The notes: a model not told the origin generated them from the sequence alone. A stretch of DNA of 64,000 bases from Armatimonadota bacterium (GCA_016223145.1 JACRPN010000005.1:102511-166510); one strand, 5' to 3'; shown: positions 36,844 to 45,119, counted from the stretch's first letter. Made by a program: numbers and translations.

Positions 36844-38349
36844 ATGAGCACCCAGACCTCTTCGCCGGCCATCGAGAAGCTGAAAGCCCGGCTTTACGAC
36901 GTCAACGCCCTGCGTGAAGCCTGCAACATCATGGAGTGGGATCAGCAGGTGAACATGCCGCGCGGCGGCGCGTTGGCCCGCGCGGAGCACCTCGGCATCC
37001 TCTCTCGCATGACGCACGAGACCTTCACCAGCGACGAGACCATCCGCTTGGCCGAGGCCGCAGCCAAGGACGCCGAACCCGGTTCTGACGACGCGGCGGT
37101 GGTCCGCGTCGTCAAGCGCGACCTCGATCTCGCCACAAAAATCCCGGCCTCGCTGGTCGAGGAAAAGTCCAAAGCCGCCGCCGAGGGCCACGAGAAATGG
37201 GTCGTAGCCCGCCAGAACAACGACTTCAAGGCGTTCCTTCCCTGCCTCGAGCACATGTTCTCCATCGCGCGACAAGAAGCAGAGTTCCTTGGCTACAAGG
37301 ACCACATCTACGACGCCCTGCTCGACCAATACGAAGAGGGCGCCACCGCCGCTGACGTGCGCGCGATGTTCGGCGCAGTCAAAGACCGTCAGGTGGACCT
37401 CGTCCGGCGTATCCAAGCCTCGGGCAATCAGCCGGACGACTCACGGCTTTACGGCGATTGGCCAGAAGACAAGCAGAAGGCCTTCACCGAAAACCTCGTG
37501 CAGAAGATCGGCTTCAGCTTCGAGCGCGGCCGCCAGGACACCGCGCCGCACCCGTTCTGCACCAGCTTCTCGGTCGGCGACGTGCGCCTGACCACGCGCT
37601 GGAAGCCCTACGTGGGCTCGGCGATCTTTGGCTCGCTCCACGAGGCGGGCCACGGGATGTATGAACAGGGCCAGAACCCCGCATGGGACCGCTCCCCCCT
37701 TTGTGGCGGCGTGTCATTGGGGCTGCACGAGAGCCAATCCCGAACCTGGGAGAACATCGTGGGCCGGAGCAAGGCGTTCTGGAAGCGGTTTCTGCCCGAC
37801 CTGCAGACCACCTTCCCTCAGCTTTCGGATATCGGCGTAGACGACTGGTACCGGATGATCAACAAGGTCAGCCCGAGCTTCATCCGCGTTGAGGCCGACG
37901 AGGTCACCTACAACCTGCACATCCTGGCGCGCTTTGAGATCGAGTGCGACGTGCTGACGGGCGCGCTGCCGATCAGGGACCTGCCCGAAGCCTGGAACGC
38001 CAAGTACAAGCAGTATCTGGGGGTGACCCCGGAGACCGACACCGTCGGCTGCCTGCAGGACGTCCATTGGTCGGGCGGCATGATCGGGTACTTCCCGACC
38101 TACTCGATGGGCAACCTGCTGAGCTATCAGATCTGGAACGTGCTCGAAAAGGACCTTGGCGACACTTCCGCTCTGATGGAGAAGGGCGAATTCGCTCCGA
38201 TCCTGGGTTGGCTGCAGGAGAAGATCTATCGGCAGGGCAAATACTACTCGCCAAAGGAACTGGTCATGCGCGTGACCGGCAAACCGATGGGCGCCGAGGA
38301 TTACGTAACGGGCCTAACCAAGAAGTATGAGGAGATTTACGGCCTGTAA
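36844..38349 (+). CDS. Thermostable carboxypeptidase 1 type (M32, Taq)
   Basis: 501 residues, the normal M32 length. The zinc motif HEAGH is in GSLHEAGHGMYEQG; other M32 signatures are TAPHPFCTSF, LGLHESQSRTWEN (metal Glu) and VGCLQDVHWSGGMIGYFPTY. MEWDQQVNMPRGGALARAEH is the typical N-terminal block. It removes C-terminal amino acids with broad specificity and is cytoplasmic. The start is chosen at 36844, where protein-like sequence begins and a -10 element stands 7 bases before. The sugar isomerase-like gene follows after 65 bases. Confidence 0.94.
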   Translation: MSTQTSSPAIEKLKARLYDVNALREACNIMEWDQQVNMPRGGALARAEHLGILSRMTHETFTSDETIRLAEAAAKDAEPGSDDAAVVRVVKRDLDLATKIPASLVEEKSKAAAEGHEKWVVARQNNDFKAFLPCLEHMFSIARQEAEFLGYKDHIYDALLDQYEEGATAADVRAMFGAVKDRQVDLVRRIQASGNQPDDSRLYGDWPEDKQKAFTENLVQKIGFSFERGRQDTAPHPFCTSFSVGDVRLTTRWKPYVGSAIFGSLHEAGHGMYEQGQNPAWDRSPLCGGVSLGLHESQSRTWENIVGRSKAFWKRFLPDLQTTFPQLSDIGVDDWYRMINKVSPSFIRVEADEVTYNLHILARFEIECDVLTGALPIRDLPEAWNAKYKQYLGVTPETDTVGCLQDVHWSGGMIGYFPTYSMGNLLSYQIWNVLEKDLGDTSALMEKGEFAPILGWLQEKIYRQGKYYSPKELVMRVTGKPMGAEDYVTGLTKKYEEIYGL

Positions 38350-38414
38350 CGTAGGCGTGCGGAACTGAAGGGCCGCGCCCTTGCGCGGCCAATCAGCGAG
38401 GGGGCGAAGCGGGT

Positions 38415-39836
38415 ATGGGCAAGGTCAAGGTCGGGCTGTTCGGCATCGGACTGAACACCTATTGGGACCAGTTCGCGGGCCTGCACAAGAGGCTCCAGGG
38501 CTACCAACAAGAGGTCCGAACCAAGCTGGAAGCCTGTGGGGCTCAGGTGGTGGACGCCGGCCTCGTGGATTCCCCCTCAAAGGCCTCGCCGGCAGCCGAT
38601 CTCTTTCGACGGGAGGGCGTGGAGGCGTTGTTCCTCTTCGTCTCGACCTATGCCCTTTCCTCGACGGTTTTGCCGGTGGTTCAAAGGGCCAAGGTGCCGG
38701 TCATTGTGCTCAACCTCCAGCCTGTTGCGGCGATCGACTACGAAGCCTTCAACGCGCTGGGTGACCGGGGCCTCATGACCGGCGAGTGGCTGGCGCACTG
38801 CCAGGCTTGCTGCGTGCCTGAGATTGCTTCAGTGTTCAACCGGACTGGCATCCCGTATCACCTGGTCACCGGCTATCTCCATGAGGAGAGCGCCTGGAGG
38901 GAAATCGGCGAGTGGATTGCAGCGATTCGGGCCGCGAAGGCACTTCAGGACACCCGGGTTGGGGTCCTGGGGCACTACTATTGCGGCATGCTGGACGTCT
39001 ACAGCGACCTGACGGCCCTCTCGGGGACCTTTGGCTGCCATTTCGAACTGCTGGAGATGTGCGAGCTGAAGGCGCTTCGCGATCTGGCCACGGAAGCGCA
39101 TGTGCTCAGCAAGGTCGAGGAGTTACGCAGGACGTTCGAGGTCTCGCCGGACTGTTCCGCGATGGAGCTGGAGCGGGCAGCCAAGACTTCGTGCGCTTTG
39201 GACGCGCTCGTCGAACGCCATGAGCTCCGGGCGATGGCCTACTACTATGAGGGCCAGCCGGGGAACGAATACGAGGACATCGTTACGTCGTCGATCCCCG
39301 GATACACGCTCTTGACCGGACGGCGCGTGCCCTCTGCAGGAGAATGTGAGGTCAAGAACGCCTTGGCCATGAAGGTCCTGGACAGCTTGGGCTGCGGTGG
39401 CTCGTTCTCCGAGTTCTACTTGATGGACTTCGAGGACGACGTGGTGCTGCTCGGGCACGACGGCCCTGCGCACTTCGCCATCGCCGAGGGCAAGGTTCGG
39501 CTCGTTCCCCTGCCCGTCTACCACGGCAAACCGGGCACGGGGCTGTCGATCCAGATGAGCGTAAAGAACGGTCCCGTGACGTTGCTTTCGGTGGTCCAGG
39601 GACCGGGCGGCGAGACTTCCCTGCTTGTGGCTGAAGGGGAATCGGTTCCCGGCCCGGTCCTCCAGATCGGCAACACCAATAGCCGTTATCGCTTCTCGAT
39701 CGGAGCAAAGGAGTTCGTCAACCGCTGGGCAATCGCCGGCCCGGCGCACCATTGCGCAATCGGGGTCGGCCACATGGCTGGAACCCTCGAAAAGCTCGCG
39801 AAGCTTCTTGGAATCGGGTTCAGTCGGGTCTGTTAG
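38415..39836 (+). CDS. L-fucose/L-arabinose isomerase-like protein
   Basis: 473 residues. The N-terminal part (VKVGLFGIGLNTYWDQFAGL; EALFLFVSTYALSSTVLPVV) and middle domain (LGHYYCGMLDVYSDLTALSG) follow the FucI/AraA superfamily. The C-terminal domain has GNTNSRYRF and GPAHHCAIGVGHMAGTLEKL, matching the AraA-like ending with a catalytic His. It probably isomerises an aldose/ketose, but several lineages of this superfamily have unknown substrates. Two sugar ABC permease genes converge on it from the other side of a 100-base repeat tract. Confidence 0.75.
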   Translation: MGKVKVGLFGIGLNTYWDQFAGLHKRLQGYQQEVRTKLEACGAQVVDAGLVDSPSKASPAADLFRREGVEALFLFVSTYALSSTVLPVVQRAKVPVIVLNLQPVAAIDYEAFNALGDRGLMTGEWLAHCQACCVPEIASVFNRTGIPYHLVTGYLHEESAWREIGEWIAAIRAAKALQDTRVGVLGHYYCGMLDVYSDLTALSGTFGCHFELLEMCELKALRDLATEAHVLSKVEELRRTFEVSPDCSAMELERAAKTSCALDALVERHELRAMAYYYEGQPGNEYEDIVTSSIPGYTLLTGRRVPSAGECEVKNALAMKVLDSLGCGGSFSEFYLMDFEDDVVLLGHDGPAHFAIAEGKVRLVPLPVYHGKPGTGLSIQMSVKNGPVTLLSVVQGPGGETSLLVAEGESVPGPVLQIGNTNSRYRFSIGAKEFVNRWAIAGPAHHCAIGVGHMAGTLEKLAKLLGIGFSRVC

Positions 39837-39843
39837 GCGTCCC

Positions 39844-39933
39844 GTCGCGCATCGCCCTTCGCTCATCGCTGCCATCTTCCCCCTCACCCGTTTCGCTGCG
39901 CTCAACGACCTCTCCCCAAAGGGGCGAGGTGGG
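39844..39933. repeat. Composite repeat tract between convergent genes
   Basis: The left part (39844-39870) is CGCGCATCGCCCTTCGCTCA-like, the same units as in the nuo operon spacers. The right part (39879-39933) is an inverted copy of the SPELTDL element, with CGACCTCTCCCCAAAGGGGC and GAGGTGGG. It fills the whole gap between the isomerase-like gene and the permease gene. Confidence 0.7.
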
Positions 39934-39939
39934 AATAGC

Positions 39940-40770
39940 TCAGGCCTTGAAGGCGCCGCTGGTGACGCCCGCCATGAACGGCTTGGTGGCATACAGGAAC
40001 AGCACGAGCAACGGCAGGCTCGCGAGCACATACGCCGCGAACATCGTCGCGTGGTTGGCGGCGACCGTGCTCTGGCCCATCAGGAACAAGCCAGAAGACA
40101 CGACGTGGTACTTGGCGTCCGAGTTCGTGATGAACGGCCAGAGGAAGTTGTTCCAGGTGCCAAGCACGTTCACAATGGCGACAACCGAGAGGATCGGCTT
40201 GGAGAGGGGCAGCACCAGGTTCCAATAAAGCTTCCAGTGCCCCGCGCCGTCCATCCGCGCCGATTCGAACAGTTCACCGGGAAGGCCATCGAAAAACCCC
40301 TTGAACAGGAAGATCGCGAAGATCTGGCCCCCTGCCATATAAGGGAGGATGAGCACCCAATGGGAGTTGAGCAGGCCCAGCTTTTTGACCCAAAGGAAGC
40401 TGGGAACCAGAGTCAGCACGCCGGGGATCATCATGAAGCTGAGAATCGCAAGGAAAAGGATCGCCTTCCCCTTGAACTGGCACTTGGAGAAGGCGTAGGC
40501 CGAGACGGTGCTCACGGCAAGCACGCCGAAAACCGTCGCCAGGCACACCAGAATCGTATTGAGCGTGTAGGGCCGGAGCACCTCCCAGGCATAGGCGTAA
40601 CCATCGAAGAGTTGGCCAAGTGCCCGCCGCGGCAACCCGAAGTAGGCGTGGTTCATCTCGGAGTTCGAGCGAAGGGAGTTGTTGAGCACGAACACGAACG
40701 GCAGAAGCGTCATCGTGAGGATCGCGATGAGACCCAGGTGAAGGCCGACTTCGGTTCTCCTTCGTCTCAC
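39940..40770 (-). CDS. Carbohydrate ABC transporter permease (MalG/UgpE type)
   Basis: 276 residues with six predicted membrane helices. The EAA loop that docks the ATPase reads ELFESARMDGAGHWKLYWNL, followed by VLPLSKPILSVVAIV. LNNSLRSNSEMNHAYFGLP is the usual region after helix 1. It is the second of two overlapping permease genes (4 bases). No solute-binding protein or ATPase is adjacent, so partners must be elsewhere. The 3' end reaches a repeat tract. Confidence 0.92.
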   Translation of the reverse strand: MRRRRTEVGLHLGLIAILTMTLLPFVFVLNNSLRSNSEMNHAYFGLPRRALGQLFDGYAYAWEVLRPYTLNTILVCLATVFGVLAVSTVSAYAFSKCQFKGKAILFLAILSFMMIPGVLTLVPSFLWVKKLGLLNSHWVLILPYMAGGQIFAIFLFKGFFDGLPGELFESARMDGAGHWKLYWNLVLPLSKPILSVVAIVNVLGTWNNFLWPFITNSDAKYHVVSSGLFLMGQSTVAANHATMFAAYVLASLPLLVLFLYATKPFMAGVTSGAFKA

Positions 40771-41663
40771 CTTGCTTCCCTCCTCAGGTCCTCTGAACTG
40801 CGGAAATACCGCAGGTTGACCACCGTAAGGCCCAAGATCAGCAAAAAGAGAAAGACCCCGATCGCGCAGGCGTAGCCCATTCGCTGGAAGCTAAAGGCGT
40901 TCATATACATCCAGAGCCCGGGCACCATCGTTTTGAAGCCCGGGCCGCCCTTGGTCAGGATGAACATCCCTTCAAAGCCCTGGACCGCGCCGATGACCGT
41001 AAGGATCGTGAGCAGCTTGATCTGCGAAAGCACAAGCGGAACGTCGATGCGCAGGAACTTCCCGATCCCCTTTGCACCGTCGAGCTCCGCGGCCTCGTGG
41101 ACGCTGTCCGGGATCCCCGCCAGGCCCGCGTAATAGATGAGGATGTTGATTCCACCGGCAAAGGGAAACCCGATAAACGCTGCGGCCCAGAGGGCGATAT
41201 TCGGTTCGCTCAGCCATCCACGGGTGAGCGATTCCGCGCCGAAAAGGCGAAGAAACTCGTTGATCAGGCCCGTATCGCCATAGATCATGTCCTTCCAGAT
41301 CATGATTCCCGCCACTCCGGGCACCACCACCGGCAGAAGAAAAAGAACGCGGTAGAGGTGCCTCGCCCGCTCGGAGCGCAGGGAGAAGATGAGCTTGGCG
41401 ACGATCAGCGGCGCCGTGGAGACCGTCACCAGCCCGAAGAGCATGAGAAACAGCAGGTTGGCGAAGCTCTGCCAGAGGGTGGGGTCGTGAAGGTACTCGA
41501 TGTAGTTGGCGATACCGATGAACTTGGCCTCGCCGCCGACCTCGTAGTCGTAGAACGAGGTCGAGAACGCCCAAAGGAATGGCACGAGGCTGAACACCGC
41601 CAGCAGGCCAAAGGTCGGCAGCAGCATGGCGTAGGGCGCGACGCTTGCCTTCCCGGTCCTCAT
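40767..41663 (-). CDS. Carbohydrate ABC transporter permease (MalF/UgpA type)
   Basis: 298 residues with six predicted helices. The EAA motif is VHEAAELDGAKGIGKFLRID, then VPLVLSQI. YAMLLPTFGLLAVFSLVPFL is the first helix. With the gene downstream it should form the membrane channel of an oligosaccharide or sugar-alcohol importer. Neighbouring genes (isomerase-like protein, and further on GH29, URO-D-like protein and aldehyde dehydrogenase) suggest plant or host glycan use, but the substrate is not deducible. It has a -10 TACACT 7 bases before the start. Confidence 0.92.
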   Translation of the reverse strand: MRTGKASVAPYAMLLPTFGLLAVFSLVPFLWAFSTSFYDYEVGGEAKFIGIANYIEYLHDPTLWQSFANLLFLMLFGLVTVSTAPLIVAKLIFSLRSERARHLYRVLFLLPVVVPGVAGIMIWKDMIYGDTGLINEFLRLFGAESLTRGWLSEPNIALWAAAFIGFPFAGGINILIYYAGLAGIPDSVHEAAELDGAKGIGKFLRIDVPLVLSQIKLLTILTVIGAVQGFEGMFILTKGGPGFKTMVPGLWMYMNAFSFQRMGYACAIGVFLFLLILGLTVVNLRYFRSSEDLRREAR

Positions 41664-41670
41664 GGCGAGG

Positions 41671-41676
41671 AGTGTA
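41671..41676 (-). promoter_or_regulatory. -10 hexamer for leaderless permease gene
   Basis: On the minus strand TACACT ends 7 bases before the ATG at 41663. No Shine-Dalgarno lies between. Confidence 0.5.
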
Positions 41677-41812
41677 CATCGCCGCGCACCGTCGGCACGG
41701 CGTCAACCTGAAACTTGTCGTCCTCTTGCCCAGGGGGCAGAAGCGAATGGGCTTTGAGATTCCGGCGGGCCACCCAGGGTGAGTCGCTCAGAGTGCAGTT
41801 CATTGGGTGACT

Positions 41813-41828
41813 CCACGCTTCAGCGTGG
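41813..41828. repeat. Short palindrome
   Basis: CCACGCTTCAGCGTGG has 7-bp arms and a 2-base loop. It resembles small GC-rich REP cores and stands alone upstream of the 21-bp repeat tract. Confidence 0.6.
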
Positions 41829-41892
41829 TGTGCCCGCATGTTGCCGCTCCAGGGGAAGTCGAGACAGTCCCAACAGCCTCTGCCAGTACCGT

Positions 41893-42046
41893 TCTTCCGC
41901 CTGGAAATGCGGCGTTTCCATCTGCCAAACCCCCATTCCCATCTGGATGAACCGCTCCGGCAGATCCAGGAGCCGCGTTTCCGCGTGGCGAATCGTCATT
42001 TCCGGAGGGAACTGGGCCATTTCCAGGCTGGAAAGGCGATTTCCCG
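41893..42046. repeat. Degenerate 21-bp tandem repeat tract
   Basis: On the minus strand, units begin with a GGAAAT/GGAAAC core at about 21-base spacing: CCTGGAAATGGCCCAGTTCC, TCCGGAAATGACGATTCGCC, CGCGGAAACGCGGCTCC, GATGGGAATGGGGGTTTGGC, GATGGAAACGCCGCATTTCC, GGCGGAAGAACGG. One interval is longer. Several units contain inverted TTTCC. It lies directly upstream of the broken gene that starts at 42063. No protein in the 400-base gap 41664-42062 is convincing. Confidence 0.6.
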
Positions 42047-42062
42047 AAGGAGAAACAAGCAG

Positions 42063-42194
42063 ATGCCCACTTGGCTACCCGATCGCGAAGCTGAACGACT
42101 GACCTGGCTGCCACAATTCGCCCTCAAGATCAACGTGTATGTCGGCACGGCGGGCATCGTCGCCGGCGACGTGGCCAAGGTGAACGGCGCCTAA
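42063..42194 (+). pseudogene. N-terminal fragment of a disrupted gene
   Basis: An ATG preceded by AAGGAG opens a 43-codon frame reading MPTWLPDREAERLTWLPQFA and on to KVNGA, then a stop. The WLPxREAxxxxWLxxFAxKI pattern is a recognisable start of a family of small uncharacterised proteins (from memory). The frame ends 15 bases before the left REP of the RAYT element. A plausible C-terminal partner lies beyond that element at 42663-42878. Confidence 0.5.
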
Positions 42195-42198
42195 GGGG

Positions 42199-42618
42199 GT
42201 GCCCAGAAAGCCCCGTAGGGGCGGCTTCCCCGACCGCAAAGAAGAGCTGCATAAGTACATCTCAGGGATCGTGAGAAACCAGGGTCAGAAGCTCATCGCG
42301 ATCCACTGCATGCCCGACCATGCCCACATTCTCATCGGTCTCAAGCCCAGCAAGTGCCTATCCGACCTTGTTCGGGAGATCAAGACGGGATCGTCCAACC
42401 ACATCAACGAGAATCGGTGGGTCCGGGAGCACTTTTCTTGGCAGGAGGGGTTTGGAGCGTTTTCCTATGCCCATGCAGACCTGGGAAACGTCGTGCGGTA
42501 TATCGAGAATCAGGAGGAGCATCACAAGAAACGGAGCTTCCGTGATGAGTTTCTGGCGTGCCTGAAGGAGTTTGAGATGACGTATGAAGAGCGGTATCTC
42601 TTTGAGGAGCCGATTTGA
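42199..42618 (+). mobile_element. RAYT (IS200-like Y1 transposase), 5'-truncated
   Basis: 139 residues if the GTG at 42199 is used. From DRKEELHKYISGIVRNQGQK the sequence follows the IS200-like family closely: PDHAHILIGLKPSKCLSDLV (HUH site), WQEGFGAFSYAHADLGNVV, catalytic Tyr in RYIENQEEHHKKRSF, and EMTYEERYLFE at the end. The family's first roughly 20 residues (a beta strand of the type TYTQLYIHIVFAVKGRQ) are missing. Their place is taken by codons of the left REP (MPRKPRRGGFP). It is therefore probably inactive on its own or defective. Confidence 0.8.
42210..42225. repeat. REP type 2, left copy
   Basis: GCCCCGTAGGGGCGGC forms a 5-bp hairpin with a GTA loop. It is an exact inverted copy of 42623-42638. 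Confidence 0.85.
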
Positions 42619-42622
42619 ACAT

Positions 42623-42638
42623 GCCGCCCCTACGGGGC
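42623..42638. repeat. REP type 2, right copy
   Basis: GCCGCCCCTACGGGGC is the exact reverse complement of 42210-42225. It starts 5 bases after the RAYT stop codon. The two define an element of about 430 bases. Confidence 0.85.
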
Positions 42639-42662
42639 AGCGGGAGTAGAATGGCGGCTATG

Positions 42663-42878
42663 GAGGTTTCGTCCGATCAGGTGATCATCTCGAGCCATAG
42701 GGCCGCAGAAGTCACTTGGACCCTGCTTGCGACGGACCGCTTCTCGCCCTATCCAGATGCTCGTGCGCCGCTGGTCGCGGGCCAGCCGGAAGTTCGGCGG
42801 TACCGGATTAGGTATCTGGATGGCGACGACCCGGTGGGCAATTACTCGGCCGTGGCGAGCGTGACGACGGTGCCGTAG
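42663..42878 (+). pseudogene. C-terminal fragment of a disrupted gene
   Basis: About 72 codons read VSSDQVIISSHRAAEVTWTL, LLATDRFSPYPDARAPLVAG, QPEVRRYRIRYLDGDDPVGN and YSAVASVTTVP, with a fibronectin-like strand pattern. This is the usual C-terminal domain of the same small-protein family as the 42063 fragment (from memory). The middle of the protein is gone. The most economical reading is one gene split by, and partly lost around, the RAYT element. Confidence 0.5.
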
Positions 42879-42883
42879 GGGGG

Positions 42884-43321
42884 CTAGAAGAGATCTGCTT
42901 TGCCAGTCCAACTACGAACGACAGCCATCGGGTCTGACCACCAAGCATCTTGGTCCAAGTCGGATACCGCTATTGGTCCGCCGCCTGTTGACTTGCCCTC
43001 CTCGTTGAGAACGACGCCGCAGACGATCCTGTCGCCAAAGAAGTCTTGCAGGAAATCCACAATCGCGCTAGCCTGTCCCTCATCAGTGCCGTGCAAGAAT
43101 GCGGGAAAGTCGCACATGTAGCCGTTGTACCAATAGAGGCTCGGCTCACCATTGCACTTAAGCACAAGATCTTATTCGACGCGCGGATTAGCTGAGGGCC
43201 AAGTGACCCAGAGTTCGCCTTCCACAACCGAAAAGCGCTTCTCTATGCCGGGGAAGGCCAACGAGAGCCGATTTGCGATCGTCGCACTCAGGCTTGAGAG
43301 ATGCGAAATGTTGGTGCCCAT
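42884..43321 (-). pseudogene. Small protein gene with one in-frame stop
   Basis: One frame runs from an ATG at 43321 to the TAG at 42884 with a single TAA at 43172-43174. Before it: MGTNISHLSSLSATIANRLS and then VVEGELWVTWPSANPRVE (49 codons). After it: DLVLKCNGEPSLYWYNGYMC and on to VVRSWTGKADLF. The two halves read as one globular protein of about 145 residues. Restart at a GTG (43165) could still give the 93-residue second part. I do not recognise the family. A sequencing error is possible. Confidence 0.6.
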
Positions 43322-43471
43322 CCTGCGGTCAATCTACCACTTGGGCGAATCGACTCACCTTCTGTCCTAGCTCACATACCCATCCACTCCCGGCCCGGGG
43401 CGACGGAATCAGCGACCTCACCCGGCCGCCGGCGCGCCATGCGCGGCGAGCAACTCCACCTGCCCGGCGGG

Positions 43472-43477
43472 TACACC
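43472..43477 (+). promoter_or_regulatory. Possible -10 element of the aldehyde dehydrogenase gene
   Basis: TACACC ends 6 bases before the ATG at 43484. The last base deviates from TAnnnT, so support is weaker than for the other sites. Confidence 0.3.
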
Positions 43478-43483
43478 TAGCCC

Positions 43484-45097
43484 ATGTCTTTGGCCGATGG
43501 CGTCCTCTCACAACTGATACCCAACCTCCCCGCTCACCTGGGCAACGACCTGAAGGTCTATTCCCCGATTGATGGCTCGCTGCTCGCCACGCTGAGGCTG
43601 GACACCGCCGAAGAGATCGAAACCAAGATCCAGCGGGCTACCCAGGCCTTTGAAACCTGGCGAGACGTCCCTGCCCCGGTCCGAGGCGAACTGGTTAGGA
43701 TCTTCGGCCAAAAGCTCCGCGACAAGAAGGAGCTTCTGGGGCGGCTGGTGACCCTCGAGAACGGCAAAGTCCTTAGCGAAGGGCTCGGCGAAGTGCAGGA
43801 GATGATCGACATCTGCGATTTCGCTGTGGGGCTCTCGCGCCAGCTTCATGGGCTCACCATCGCCAGCGAGCGCCCGAGCCACGTGATGCAGGAGAATTGG
43901 CTCCCGCTCGGTCCCGTGGGCGTGATCAGTGCGTTCAATTTCCCCGTCGCGGTGTGGGCCTGGAACGCGGCGCTCGCGTGGGTCTGTGGCGACCCGGTCC
44001 TCTGGAAGCCCAGCGACAAGACCCCGCTCTGCGCGCTGGCCTGCCAGGCAATCTTCGAGGAGGCGCTAAGTGAATTTACGATTGACGATTTACGATTGAC
44101 GAACGTTGCGGGCGGCCTGAGCCAGATCCTGATGGGGGGCCGCGCGACTGCGGGGAAGGCCCTTGTGGAAGACCCGAGGATCCCCCTCGTGAGCGCGACC
44201 GGCAGCACCGCCATGGGCCGCGCAATCGCGGGAACGATCGCTCAGCGGTTCGGCCGGACGATCCTGGAGCTCGGTGGCAACAACGCCATCATCGTCACCC
44301 CGACCGCCGACCTTGGCGTGGCGCTCCCGAGCATCGCCTTTGGAGCGGTGGGAACCTGTGGGCAGCGGTGTACCAGCACCCGCAGGCTGATCGTCCACGA
44401 GAGTATCGTGGACGAGGTCTGGGCCAAGCTGAAGTCGGCTTACGCCAGCATCACGGCAGGCAAGATCGGCGATCCCCTCGACCCGAACACCTTGGTTGGT
44501 CCGCTCATCGACGGCAAGTCGTTTGACGATATGCAGTACGCGCTCGAAGAGGCGAGGAAGGATGCGCTGGAGGTGTTTGGTGGGGAGCGAGTTTCGCTGA
44601 ATGGTGCTCGGGTGGCCAGGTATTCAGGCGATCTGGCGCAAACTCCGACTGAACCTGAACACCCATCACCTGAACACCTGAACACCAGCTCTGACGCCTA
44701 CTACGTCGCACCGGCGCTTGCCCGCATGCCCAGGCAAACCGCCATCGTCGAGCACGAGACTTTTGCGCCAATCCTCTTTGTCCTGAGCTACCGCACCTTC
44801 GACGAGGCCTGCGAGATGCAGAACGCGGTGCCCCAGGGCCTGAGTTCGGCGATCATGACCGGCGACGTGCGCGAGGCGGAGCTTTTCAAGCGGCGCTCAG
44901 ATTGTGGCATCGCCAACGTGAACATCGGCACGAGCGGCGCTGAGATCGGCGGGGCCTTCGGAGGCGAAAAGGAGACGGGAGGCGGAAGAGAATCCGGTTC
45001 CGACTCTTGGAAGCAGTACATGCGCCGCCAAACGAGCACGACGTATTACGGCTATGAGCGCCCGGCCCTGGCGCAAGGCGTTCAGTTCGACCTATAG
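43484..45097 (+). CDS. Aldehyde dehydrogenase, ALDH7/aminoadipate-semialdehyde type
   Basis: 537 residues; the family is usually about 500. The NAD site and catalytic core are intact: VGVISAFNFPVAVWAWNAAL, GDPVLWKPSDKTPL, TILELGGNNAIIV (Glu) and GTCGQRCTSTRRL (catalytic Cys). The ending NIGTSGAEIGGAFGGEKETG with SGSDSWKQYMRRQT is specific to the antiquitin (ALDH7A1) branch. Two unusual segments are encoded by repeats: SEFTIDDLRL after residue 195, and about 30 residues before DAYYVAPAL. It oxidises a semialdehyde, probably in lysine or related catabolism. Confidence 0.88.
   Translation: MSLADGVLSQLIPNLPAHLGNDLKVYSPIDGSLLATLRLDTAEEIETKIQRATQAFETWRDVPAPVRGELVRIFGQKLRDKKELLGRLVTLENGKVLSEGLGEVQEMIDICDFAVGLSRQLHGLTIASERPSHVMQENWLPLGPVGVISAFNFPVAVWAWNAALAWVCGDPVLWKPSDKTPLCALACQAIFEEALSEFTIDDLRLTNVAGGLSQILMGGRATAGKALVEDPRIPLVSATGSTAMGRAIAGTIAQRFGRTILELGGNNAIIVTPTADLGVALPSIAFGAVGTCGQRCTSTRRLIVHESIVDEVWAKLKSAYASITAGKIGDPLDPNTLVGPLIDGKSFDDMQYALEEARKDALEVFGGERVSLNGARVARYSGDLAQTPTEPEHPSPEHLNTSSDAYYVAPALARMPRQTAIVEHETFAPILFVLSYRTFDEACEMQNAVPQGLSSAIMTGDVREAELFKRRSDCGIANVNIGTSGAEIGGAFGGEKETGGGRESGSDSWKQYMRRQTSTTYYGYERPALAQGVQFDL
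44073..44103. repeat. Repeat module in frame in ALDH, site 1
   Basis: Two copies of ATTTACGATTGACG in tandem, reading SEFTIDDLRL in the protein. Base composition is clearly poorer in GC than the flanking gene. Confidence 0.75.
44654..44688. repeat. Repeat module in frame in ALDH, site 2
   Basis: CCTGAACACCCATCACCTGA then ACACCTGAACACCAG: three near-copies of CCTGAACACC, translated within TPTEPEHPSPEHLNTSS. Related dehydrogenases have a short loop here. Confidence 0.7.
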
Positions 45098-45119
45098 AAG
45101 GGGCCTCACCGCACCCCGC

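Noticed and set aside
39625-40875. 416-codon plus-strand frame over the permease gene
   Set aside because: It runs through a repeat tract and antisense to a clear MalG-type permease.
41893-42046. CRISPR-like appearance of spaced repeats
   Set aside because: Units are about 21 bases, degenerate, without constant repeat and unique spacers; no cas genes in the window.
41800-42114. Small minus- and plus-strand frames over the 21-bp repeats
   Set aside because: Open only because the repeat length is a multiple of three; no start signal and no recognisable protein.
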